Origin: Gossypium raimondii
Taxonomy: Eukaryota; Streptophyta; Magnoliopsida; Malvales; Malvaceae
Direction of reading: 5' to 3'
DNA: 64,000 nt
Assembly: GCF_025698545.1 (NCBI RefSeq)
Contig: NC_068571.1
Coordinates: 35,063,733-35,127,732, forward strand
A program made the translations under genes and the position numbers. The notes below the pieces were generated by a model. The model was not told the DNA's origin and did not search any database. It worked only from the letters and a program-made list of their open reading frames with translations. Shown here one piece after another: positions 48,346 through 58,215 of this stretch (the first letter of the stretch is position 1; each line of letters opens with the position of its first letter).

Positions 48346-48392
48346 TGGCTTTTAGGGTTTAGGGTTCAGGCTTTTTAGGGTTTTTAGGCCCT

Positions 48393-48880
48393 GGAAGAAA
48401 TAATTTCGAGTTGACGTTTCTGATCAAATAGTATAAAATCGCTTCTAGCAGGATGCCATTTGAGAAGAATTTGTGAAATCGCGCCCTCGTGGATGCGCTT
48501 TTGCTACAGTAGGTCACGGAAGAAATAATTATTTTTTTAACGTTTCTGAGCAAATAGTATAAAATCGCTTCTAGCAGGATGCTATTTGAGAAGAATTTGT
48601 GAAATCGCGCCCTCGTGGACGCGCTTTTGCTACAGTAGGTCACGGAAGAAATAATTATTTTTTTGACGTTTCTGAGCAAATAGAATAAAATCGCTGCTAG
48701 TAGGGTGCTATTTGAGAAGAATTTGTGAAATCGCGGCCTCGTGGACGCGCTTTTGCTACAATAGGTCATGTAAGAAATAATTTTTTTGACGTTTCTAAGC
48801 AAATAGTATAAAATCGCTTCTAGTAGGATGCTATTTGAAAAGAATTTGTGAAATCGCGCCCTCGTGGACGCCGCTTTTTA
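48393..48880 (+). repeat. Four tandem copies of a 125/126-bp unit
   Basis: Unit starts (GGAAGAAATAAT or GTAAGAAATAAT) at 48393, 48518, 48644 and 48770. Each unit holds AAATAGTATAAAATCGCTTC, a TTTGAGAAGAATTTGTGAAA block and CGCGCCCTCGTGGACGCG. Copies 2 and 3 are nearly identical. A minus-strand frame stays open through 48802-48359 as a 42-residue repeat only because 126 is divisible by three; I do not regard it as a gene. Confidence 0.85.
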
Positions 48881-48987
48881 CTCTGAGCATGTTTAATGAG
48901 GCTATAAATTAGGCAGAAAATGTTCTCAGAATGCATAAGTCACAGCAGAAACAATTTAGAGAGGCTAAGAAGGTTAGAGTTTCAAAT

Positions 48988-51864
48988 ATGAGTGAACGTA
49001 TTAGTGCTGTTATTTACTAAGATGGTGAGATTTGCCACACCGAGAATGGTGTTGTTTTTTTGTCAGAGAATACGGTGTGACTGGTTTTTAACCAGAACAT
49101 AGATTTGACAGAACTTCGTAAAAGAATTAGGCGTAAAATTTTCGGAACGATACCAATGAAAGTTCTGTCTATCACGTATCGATTTTGTTCTTCTGTTTAT
49201 CCGGTAACATATGACTCGTTCGACATAAAAGGTGCTCGTAGCTTGGAGGCAATGGTGCAGACTCATCTTGCTAGTGGAGCACCTTATATTGAGTTATATG
49301 TATATTTTACATCGACAACTGATATACTTGGGACCGGTGTTCGAGATGTATACACCACCCTAGTCGACACTCGGTTAGTGGGTTACAAAATACGAAACAG
49401 CTCATGTTCGATAGTGGTGCCGAATGCACATCCCCTGCAAGACACTCTGTCGGTGGATGGGACATGTACGTCGGTGGCTCGATGTTTGATGCTGGAAATA
49501 CGTACTAGGGAGTGGCATCAAGTTCTAGTGGGTGGCAATCTACATCCAATTGGGGACGTTATCAAATGCCCAGAAGAAGGGACGATGTACTCCTTACGAT
49601 GTCAACCGGTGAGGGGACCTCGTACACTGCAGATGATTGTGGGTTAGAAGATGACTCCGATGTAGATCCACCTCGAGAGCCCAGGCCGGATGGTGCAGAA
49701 GTTGGCTTATTTTCTGAATCGGAGCCTATTCCAACAGAAGCTGAAGATGCTGAAAGGAGTTCAGATGAGGAAGAAAATCCACGATTCAGAGCATACTCAC
49801 CTCCAGCCCACATGCATAATGTCAATCTGTCTGCAGATGATGAGTTAGAGTTTCTAGATCTACCACACCGGTTGCGTGATCGTACAAGTTCGGGGGTAGA
49901 TTTCGGTGAACTTGAAGTTGGTAATCAGTTTACCAACAATGATAGTTTTATTGGTGCTTTGAAACAAAATAGCATCAAAAACGGCGTTAACTACCACGTC
50001 GTTAAATCAAAATCTGATAAGTTTGAGGCGAAGTGTGCAGTGCAAGATGGCACATGTTCATGGAAAATCTACTCCTCGTTAAGGAAAAGGATAGGGTTTT
50101 GGAGATAAAAAAGTACAAAGGTCCACATACATGTGCTGCAGGTACAGTATTGACGGTATCTGAATAATACTTTTATTATGCAATGTTGCATTATTTAATG
50201 TACTCCCTTTATAGGTGTTTCACAAGATCATCCCGAAATGGATTTAACTATTTTAGCTAGCTTGATACTATCAACGATAAAAGCAGATCCTAGGATTTCA
50301 GTGCCGGTGTTAATTGCCAATATCCGTAGCCAAATGAGGTACACGCCCTCTTATCGCAAAGCTTGGATAGCTAAGCAAAAGGCGTTGGAAAAGATGCATA
50401 GTGGGTGGGACGCCTCATATAATGAAATATGGCAGTGGTGTCAGGTGCTAGAGAGATACGTCACAGGTGCCATCACAGGCCTTGAAACGGAACATGCGTA
50501 CTACAACGATCGATTGCTACGTGGATACTAAGTGTTCAAACGCCTGTTTTGGACCTTTAAGCAATGCCGAGACGCATTTCCATACTGCAAGCCGTTGGTA
50601 CAAATTGACGGTACCTTCATGTTAGGTAGGTATACTCATCGGCTATTGCTTGCAGTGGCATAGGATGGCGGTGGGAGAATTCTTCCAATTGCATTTGCAA
50701 TAACACCGGGGGAGTCGTCTGATGACTGGGATTTCTTTCTCTCTAGGTTAAGGAGGCATGTGTGCCCCAACCTGATATCTGTGTTATTTCAGGTCAGGGC
50801 ACCGGTATACTAGTTGCATTTGATCGAGAAGGAAGCTTATGGCAGCGCACACACCATAGATATTGCCTAAGACACGTTGCTTCGAACTACTACAGACAAT
50901 ATCCATCTAAGAGCGAACGACAACAAGTGACCAACATGGGTATTTAGTCTATATCTGTGTTATTTCGTTTGTTAATTTGAATTAGTTTTATTGGTAGAAG
51001 TGGTATAAATTATTCGCTATGATCTTATATTGGCAGGGTATGAAATAAATAAAGATCGTTTTCACGAGATGTTGGCAATTTTACGTTCAATTAACGGAGA
51101 AGGGGCGGACTACCTTTGTAACATATGTTTCGAACAGTGGGCACAAGCATACGACGGCTGCCTACGATATGGCCATATGACGTCGAACCTGGCTGAATGC
51201 ATAAATTTTGTTATTAAAGAAACGCGTCATTTATCGATAACATCGATTGTGCGAGAGACATATTTTAGTTTGGCGGCGCTATTTCCAAAGCGAGCAGCAA
51301 GTTATGCAGGCCAGATGCAGGGAGGCCATGTATGGTGCAGTAAGGTAGTTCAAGAAATTAACAAGGCCAAGGCGAGGGCAAACACCATGCACACAATGTG
51401 TCACGATCGAGGCAATTTATGGTTTCGCGTGACAGAGTTTGACAGACCGCACCAAGGTGTTGTTGGCAGGCAATATCGTATACACTTGTGAAATAGGACT
51501 TGTGACTGTGGGATGTTTGATGCACTTCGTTATTCATACGCTCATGTTATTGCAGCTTGTCAGAAACTCCGTCTGGATCCGATGAGTTATGTGGACGAAG
51601 TGTACAAATTAGAAAACATGTACAACGTCTGGAGACACGTTTTCCCACCGGTCCCAGATGAACGTAAGTGGCCGCCCGTATCTCTTGCTCCTTTTAAGGT
51701 GTTACCGGATAGAGAATTACGTCGCAAACCAAAGGGTCAACCTTACTCGACTAGAATACGTAACAATATGGATATCCGAGAAATAGCCAGCCAAACGAAG
51801 TTGTGCGGATGGTGTAGGAATCCAGGCCATACAAGTCGATCATGCCAAAATCGCAATAGTTGAA
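48988..51864 (+). pseudogene. MULE (MuDR-type) transposase, broken
   Basis: It starts at the ATG at 48988 (MSERISAVIY) with a PB1-like N-terminal part (LTELRKRIRRKIFG). It shifts frame near 49500 into an acidic linker (DDELEFLDLPHRLRDR), then the MuDR N-terminal domain (NGVNYHVVKSKSDKFEAKC). Introns fit at 50142-50214 and about 50940-51036. The catalytic domain has the first Asp in LVQIDGTFM (about 50607). The second, expected as ISDRGTGI, reads ISGQGTGI, so the Asp is lost. The Glu in NLAECIN (about 51195) remains. The SWIM finger (CDCGMFDALRYSYAH) lacks its third Cys. A CCHC-like knuckle (CGWCRNPGHTSRSC) ends it. Stops and frameshifts near 50095, 50531, 50660 and 51489 confirm it is dead. 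Confidence 0.88.
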
Positions 51865-52144
51865 TGTAATTGTAAAAAAATTAACTTTGTGCAATTATTA
51901 ATTGATAAATTGTATTAACTTAAAAAATTGTATTAATGGTTAGTAAAATTATCAAATTATATAAAATTATTAATTGTTAGTACCAGTCAAAACATTTTTT
52001 CAAATCTAACATTATGTGAATGTAAAATTGTTAGCTCTAGAAATTGTATTAATGGTTAGTAAAATTATCAAATTATATAAAATTATTAATTGTTAGTAGA
52101 AGTCAAAACATTTTTCCAAATCTAACATTACGTGAATGTAAAAT

Positions 52145-52865
52145 TATTAACTTAGTTTAGGGTTTTTAAAGTTAAGGTTTAGGGTTTTAAGTTAGGGTTA
52201 GGGTTTTTAATTAAATTAAGTTAGGGTTAGTTAAATTAGTTTAGGGTTTTTAAAGTTAAGGTTTAGGGTTTTAAGTTAAGGTTTAGGGTTTTAATTAAAT
52301 TAGGTTAGGGTTAGGTTAGGGTTTTTAATTAAATTAGGTTAGGGTTTTGTATTAAATTAGGTTAGGGTTTTTAAAGATAAGGTTTAGAGTTTTTAAGTTA
52401 AGGTTTAGGGTTTTTAATTAAATTAGGTTAGGTTTAGGGTTTTAATTAAATTAGGTTAAGGTTAGGGTTTTAATTAAATTAGGTTGGGGTTAGGGTTTTT
52501 AATTAAATTAAGTTAGGGTTAGGGTTTTTAATTAAATTAGGTTAGGGTTTAGGTTTTAAATTAAATTAAGTTAGGGTTTAGGGTTTTTAATTAAATTAGG
52601 TTAGGGTAGGGTTTTTAATTAAATTATTAAATTAGGTTAGGGTTAGGGTTTTTAATTAAATTAGGTTAGGTTAGGGTTTTAATTAAATTAGGTTAGGGTT
52701 TTGTATTAAATTAGGTTAGGGTTTTTAAAGTTAAGGTTTAGGGTTTTAAAGTTAAGGTTTAGGGTTTTTAAGTTAAGGTTTAGGGTTTTAATTAAATTAG
52801 GTTAGGTTAGGGTTTTTAATTAAATTAGGTTAGGGTTTAGGTTAAATTAGGTTAGGGTTTTATTA
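52145..52865 (+). repeat. Degenerate telomere-like array within the MULE
   Basis: About 720 bases made of TTAGGGTTTAGGG, GTTAGGGTTAGGG and TTTTTAATTAAATTAGG blocks in irregular order, with higher-order units such as AAGTTAAGGTTTAGGGTTTT. The plant telomere motif TTTAGGG is frequent, but no uninterrupted run of more than two or three units exists, so this is not a chromosome end. A shorter TTTAGGGTTTAGGG patch lies at 48352-48366. Confidence 0.85.
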
Positions 52866-53088
52866 CATCAAATAAACTTCTATTTTATTACATCAAATAA
52901 TATCAAAATAACTCGAAAAATTTCTATTTTATTACATCAAATAAACTTCTATTTTATTATATCAAATAAACTTTTATTTTATTACATCAAATAATATCAA
53001 AATAACTCAAAAAATTTCTATTTTTTTACATAAAATAATATCAAAATATTCAAAATATTTGTACAAATAAATTTAAATAATGCAATCA
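52866..53088. repeat. ATTTTATTACATCAAATAA tandem units
   Basis: Four to five copies of TATTTTATTACATCAAATAA-like units (about 35-65 base spacing) fill the gap between the telomere-like array and the end of the PMD gene. Confidence 0.7.
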
Positions 53089-55069
53089 ATGTCTATACCC
53101 GGGGGATTCAATGCCACATGGCGGCCGTCGACGGTTACTCACTGGATTCCTCATTTCTCTAGCTTTCGGCGGCGGTTGTTGTTCCTCTGGTGGGGATTCT
53201 GGTTCTTCCGGTTCGGCATCTGGTTGTCGGACTTGGGACGATGATCCACCTTCAAAGAATAGTGTATGTGGAGGTGTTTGCATCAGGAACGGCGACGGTG
53301 TTTGAAACCCATACGTTGGTGGGGATTGGTAAAAAAGAGAGCTCCCCGACGGCCCCCCTTGTGATCTCTCGCGCCACCGCCTATACATCTAATGATCGCT
53401 TCGGCATAACAGAAATGGAGTGAACCGGCATTTGGCTCCAACCCGCCATAGGACTCGGAAAAGGATACATATAAGGGTTAGGGTACATATAAGGGCTAGG
53501 AAGCACTGGCATCATCTGAAAAGCGATTCGTGGGTATCATCGGTTGAAGCTAACTGCGTCGGGTGACTGCGTAGGTGCTCTCGTTGGGCCTGGTGATTGC
53601 ATGGCCGCTGATGATGAGCCGGGTGAATGTTTGGGCCTCGTTGAGGGGCTGTCTTCGTCGTCTTGTCGTCTTGGATTTAGAGTCCCGCGCATTTCCCTTT
53701 CGACACGTATTTGCCGCTTCCTCTCCTCTGACGTCAGTAAATATGGCTTGACATGGATCCTAAACCATGGCATGTATTCTGGAATGCACACTAACTCCGG
53801 AACGATGATTGGTTCCCGAGTAGGTAGATATTCATACCGATCTTCCCACATTTCCATGTACTCAAACCAGTATCTCGTCCAATCTGTATTCAATTGCCAA
53901 AGGTCGAATTTGTGTTGATCATCAAACACCTCAGGATCCACCGGAATCGGTTGTCTACATCTAAACTGTCGTAGCACTCTGTCTGTCTGGTGCGGCTCCA
54001 CGGTTGTGTAGTTGATCAACACGACTTTCATGTGTCAAGCTTGTGAATTTTGTAAAAACTCTTCCAGGATTACTGCCCAAATAGCCGGATCCTCGTATCA
54101 TGTCCATTGAAACTATATAAATATGATAGAAATATTAGTTATATACATAATACTAAATACTAAATATCAATCGACTAGCGAATGTATGGAAATATCTATT
54201 TGCAATAATACTTATTTGTGCTTCCGACCGTTGGTCCAATAGAAGCCGTATATCTTCAAGAGAGGACTGTAATCGAGCATAACTTGCCAGATGGTTCCAC
54301 CTAATTAAATAAATTTTTAGCATACTTTTATTTTTAAAAATCTACATAATAATTGTAAAATGTAATATAAAATTTACCTCGTTATGAGTGGAAATGTATA
54401 TGAGTGGTTAACTCGAGGACGTAGAAATGGAAAGCGAAACCGTGCCCATGACTGCAGTAGTGACAGGCAACCTCCGATGTTTGCTCTCCTCGGTCACGTC
54501 GTCCCGCACATCTCCCGATATAACGTTGCCAAGACGACAGACCCCCAACTCAATTCACTGACTGCTCTAAAATTAACGAGTTTCAGCAGCCATCTTAGAT
54601 GTACGCGGCTCCGTGACGTGTCGGGCATCAGATAACCTCCAATTAATTGAAGAATGTATGCTCAAGCATATCGGATTCTTCCAATTTCGGTTGAATCTTC
54701 ATCCGGATCAGGGAATGTGTCACGTAACCAGCCCATCTCGACTTTACCTCCCTCCATTTTCTTCTGAATAACGCCCAAAAGCTCGTAACACACCGCCTCC
54801 TAATTACTAGATTGGGCAGACCCGGTGACTGGGTACCCGTCCACTGGTAATCCCAATTGCAGACGGACATCTTCTAGAGTGATAGTGCACTCTCCACATG
54901 GAAGATGGAATGTGCGTCTCGGTCTCCACCTCTCGATCAACGACCGATCGGTTTGGGTCCAACTGCATCCCCGGCCTACCGTCGCTACGTGCCAAAAACC
55001 CACTTCCCGCAGGTAGTTCTCTACCAACGGTGATGGAGGAGCATGCATATTCCGGATATTGCATTCCAA
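53089..55069 (-). pseudogene. Plant mobile domain (PMD/MAIN-like) gene in the MULE, broken
   Basis: The minus-strand ATG at 55069 opens MECNIRNMHAPPSPLVENYL. The PMD signature follows: EVGFWHVATVGRGCSWTQTD, RTFHLPCGECTITLEDV and LQLGLPVDGYPVTG. After a stop at about 54800 the domain continues (ELLGVIQKKMEGG, RDTFPDPDED, LQLIGGYLMPDTSRS, LRWLLKLVNF, SWGSVVLATLYREMCG). Further pieces (TDRVLRQFRCRQPIP; YEYLPTREPIIVPELV) and a Pro/Ser-rich tail (PEEPESPPEEQQPPP) reach 53089. The stops at TCTAGTAATTAG and GCTTGAGCA replace likely Trp and Arg codons. Host PMD proteins such as MAIN and MAIL1 act in the nucleus with PP7-like phosphatases in silencing and genome stability. This copy is TE-borne and dead. 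Confidence 0.85.
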
Positions 55070-55499
55070 TACTCGATCTACAGACTTTTATAACAAATAA
55101 TAAATTAATAATTATCTAAAAATGCATAAATAAAAAATTCTTAAATAATATTTAAAAATTAAATTTAACACTTACTATTTTCATTTGTTCCACCGATATG
55201 TGATGCTTATTAAGACGAGTCAATGATCCGGTCATTGATGAAATCGTACAAATTTTTACGATTTATAAAAATATAAAAAAATTTAAAATTATTTTAAAAA
55301 AGGAAATTGAAATTAAATATGGATTTGAGAGAATTTTGAATGGAAATTGAGAGAATTTTGGAAAGAAATTGAGAGGAAATTGAGAGGAAATATGAGAGAA
55401 GATTTGTTTGTGAAAAAATAAAAAGGGGTGAGGGTATTTATAGTTTTTTTTTGACTGTTTGGAGGGCAACGGTCAAATTTTTGACTGTTGGGTACTGTT

Positions 55500-55640
55500 C
55501 ATGCGCAGGCCGAAATCGCGTCCACGTCAGCGCATCCTGACGCATACCCTGACATCGCGCTAACGTGAACGCGATTTCGCAAAAAATGGATCATTCCGGT
55601 AAATAATTAAATAATGGGTCAATTTCGGTAATTTTTGAAA
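55500..55640 (-). repeat. Right subterminal/terminal repeat of the MULE
   Basis: Carries CGAAATCGCGTCCACGTCAG, CCTGACATCGCGCTAACGTG and CGATTTCGCAAAAAATGG, the inverted counterparts of 48213-48345. Beyond it are ATGGATCATTCCGGTAAAT and GGGTCAATTTCGGTAATTTT, absent at the truncated left end. Confidence 0.75.
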
Positions 55641-55696
55641 AAAAAAACTAAGAAAAACTATAATTGTTTCTGAAATTTGACGCAAAAAATTCCTTT

Positions 55697-55895
55697 AAAT
55701 CACTTGAAAAGAACTGTGTTGCTTGTCAATTGGTATAATTTTCGACCAAACGCCTTTAGCCGCAACACAATCCCCAAGGGCGTGGAAGATGTCCTCTAAA
55801 GCGGTGCCACAAACCGTGCAACACTTTTCCTCCCCAATGTCGCATCTCACCCGTTCTACCTGTGTGAGTAATCGTCGCTTAAAGTAAAATACTGA
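55697..55895 (-). pseudogene. LINE zinc-binding (zf-RVT) fragment, minus strand
   Basis: The minus strand reads FKRRLLTQVERVRCDIGEEK, CCTVCGTALEDIFHALGDC and AAKGVWSKIIPIDKQHSSFQ: the zf-RVT domain between reverse transcriptase and RNase H in plant LINEs. The frame runs on past a stop to the MULE edge. Its missing continuation (RNase H) could be the same-strand fragment at 32335-31925. It is a different subfamily from the adjoining plus-strand LINE. Confidence 0.75.
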
Positions 55896-55896
55896 A

Positions 55897-57150
55897 ACTT
55901 ACAGAAAACTACGGCTATTGGATATCCCAACCAAAAGTAAAATCACTACATGGCGAATGATGCATAATTCTATACCCACTTCCCATATTTTGTACGATCA
56001 AAAAATTGCCTCTGCTCCAACTTGTCCGAGATATGGTCACTGTTCAGAATCAATTTTACATGCTATTCTAGAATGTGGTCCTGCAAAAGAAGTGTGCCAT
56101 CGGTTGGGATTGAATTGGGTTACTAAGACTACTTTGAATAATTTTTGGGACTAGGTATGTTACATTTTCCAAACAAATAGAGCAGGAACTTGCAGTAGAA
56201 TTTCGATTACTATGTGATCGATGTGGTGTGCTCGCAATAAACATGTAATGGAAGGGAAACAACAAACAATTAATGAGACAAAGACCAAGATTGAAAGCTT
56301 TTTGTTGGAAATGATTGTAATAAAGGAGAAATTACCTATTAAATAGAGGCTGATGTCGTCCAAATGGCTACACCCAGATAGAAGGGCGGTGAAGGTGAAT
56401 TTTGATGCGGCATTTTGCCAACGTTTAAAGCAGTGCAGTTCTGGTGTTGTCATCAGGAACAATTTGGGATTGGTTATGGGGAGTGGAGTGGTTCTCTATA
56501 GTCATGTCGCAGATGCTTTCGCAGCTGAGGCCTTGGCATGCTTGCATGCCATTACTTTTGCTAGAGATATGGGATTCCGGAAGGTGGTAGTGGAAGGAGA
56601 TTCTAGAACGATAATCGTAAAGGTGCAAAGGGGTATTGGATAGATCTGCGATTGGGGTTTATGTTAAAGAAAATAGAATAATGGCTCTTAATTTTGATTA
56701 TATTTCTTTTCAACATGCAGATCGAGAATCTAACTTAGTTGCTCATACAATAGCAAGGATGGGTTTCAAAATAGGGAACTCTCAATGCTGGGTTGAAGAA
56801 GTACCTCCTGATACTGTTGCGGTTATTGAAAAGGATCGACATTTGACGCAGCAGCCTGACCAGGCTAGATCGATCATTGCTTGAGTTTTTTCTAGAAGAC
56901 GATCAGAGTTTTGAATTTGGATGACTGATACACAAAGGAGAAGATTAAAGGCTTTTTTTTTGTGGTTTGATCGTTTTTTCTACTCTCACCGAGGCAGTTT
57001 TTATGTTTCTTCTCTTTTCTTTTTTTTCTCTTTATTTGGTATGCTTTATTTATTGTTTTGTCAATTTTGCTTGCACTTAAAGGATGTGTAGACGAACCGT
57101 GTGTTTGGGTTTGGTGTGGTTTGTTTTTATTATTAGTTCAAGAGGTGCTC
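55897..57150 (+). pseudogene. LINE 3' end (zf-RVT plus RNase H), plus strand
   Basis: The frame at 55897-56154 holds a zf-RVT domain (LLDIPTKSKITTWRMMHNSI, CPRYGHCSESILHAILECG). The RVT_3 RNase H domain follows at 56353-56884: VNFDAAFCQRLKQCSSG, FAAEALACLHAI, VVEGDSRTII, then a 1-nt frameshift near 56636, FQHADRESNLVAHTIARMG. The Asp, Glu, Asp and a final acidic site are still recognisable. A T-rich 3' region follows to about 57150 with no clear poly-A tail. It is 5'-truncated, as is usual for LINEs, and head-to-head with the minus-strand fragment. Confidence 0.8.
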
Positions 57151-57268
57151 CATATTTTCTCTAAAAAAACAAACAAGTAGTTTAATCTATTTATCTTTAA
57201 TCATATTAAATATATTTATCTCATTAAGTATATGATTAAACTCAAAATAAATTTTAAATATTTCATGT

Positions 57269-57516
57269 GTACTAAATTAGAATATAATTTAAAATTTAAT
57301 TCAATTGTACTTAAAATAAAAATAAAATTAAATAATTTTAAGTATTTTGCGACGAAAAGGTATTACATAATGAATAATCATTTTATTTATTTTTGAGACA
57401 AAATTATCATTTTATTTATTTATTCATTATGTAATACTTAAAATTATTTAATTTTAATTTTAATTTTAATTTAAGTACAATTGAATTAAATTTTAAATTA
57501 TATTCAAATTTAGTAC
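57269..57516. repeat. Long imperfect palindrome (MITE-like hairpin)
   Basis: The left arm 57269-57346 and right arm 57433-57516 are inverted copies about 80 bases long, starting GTACTAAATT and meeting at ATTTTAAGTATT. The loop contains a second inverted pair, GTATTACATAATGAATAA and TTATTCATTATGTAATAC, though the latter overlaps the right arm start. Transcribed, it would fold into a long hairpin. Confidence 0.8.
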
Positions 57517-58215
57517 ATCGTTATATGAATATACCATTGAATTATATGTTACTAATTTGAGTGTTAATGGATTAAAATCAATTTCGAATTATTAAAGTTA
57601 TTCGTTAGGATTTTCCATTTCGAGTAATTGAGATGAAGTTACTTGGTATCGAATATATTTATAGGCATTTGATTAATTGTTAGAATTTTTTCAAAATGAT
57701 TCGTTAAAGACGCTGAAACATAAAAGGTGAAGGGAAAGCCAAAATCATTGAAGATTGAACAGTCTTAGTCAAGCTTGCTTAGAAACTTCTTTGCATTCTA
57801 GAATTTATTTTGTGAAGTAATTGATTTAATGATTAATGATGTTTTATTTAAATTATTACATTTATAAAATGAAAAAAAAAACTCGATAAAACTAGTTGAA
57901 AATTCTTCAGATATAGTTGACATGTTGTAGCGTATAAGGGATTTTATTGTGCATATTGTCTTGAGCATTTGGAGTATTGTCATTATTGCACTTTGTGCAT
58001 TTAGTGTTTGGTTGGTTATTGATTAACTCGTCTTTAACATGTAATGAAGTATTATCATTGTTGTGTTTTCACTATTATTCATCAATTGTTATTGGGAGTT
58101 TGATTGTACACTCGTGTGTCTGAATGTTATTGCTACCTATTGAATTCTTCGAGAATGATTTATTATTATCTCAATGGTTTTTTTTTTATAATTTGCAAAA
58201 CCAAATACTTATACT
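57517..58215. other. Intergenic, nothing recognised
   Basis: AT-rich, with no coding region, repeat or RNA gene that I can support. Confidence 0.5.

Larger units (their letters stand above)
48213..55640 (+). mobile_element. Mutator-like element carrying a PMD gene, left end truncated
   Basis: It contains a MULE transposase on plus (48988-51864), a convergent plant-mobile-domain gene on minus (55069-53089) and, at both margins, inverted subterminal repeats built on CGCTGACGTGGACGCGATTT. The right end appears to be near 55636, where TTTCGGTAATTTTTG meets flanking LINE sequence. On the left, the outermost segment equivalent to about 55570-55636 is missing and chromovirus LTR follows directly, sharing a GGT at the join. 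No 9-bp duplication can therefore be tested. Confidence 0.8.

Noticed and set aside
48359..48802. 147-residue minus-strand ORF with 42-residue repeats
   Set aside because: It arises from a 126-bp tandem DNA repeat in a MULE margin; no start context, domain or coding bias separate from the repeat.
52145..52865. True telomere or chromosome end
   Set aside because: The TTTAGGG units are irregular, interrupted by TTAATTAAATTAGG blocks, and flanked on both sides by MULE genes.
53089..55069. Host MAIN/MAIL1 gene
   Set aside because: It has stops in conserved positions and lies between MULE subterminal repeats next to a transposase, so it is a TE-borne PMD copy.
55697..56884. Twin-priming inversion of one LINE
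   Set aside because: Both pieces cover the same zf-RVT domain and differ in sequence family; twin priming would give adjacent, non-overlapping parts of one element.
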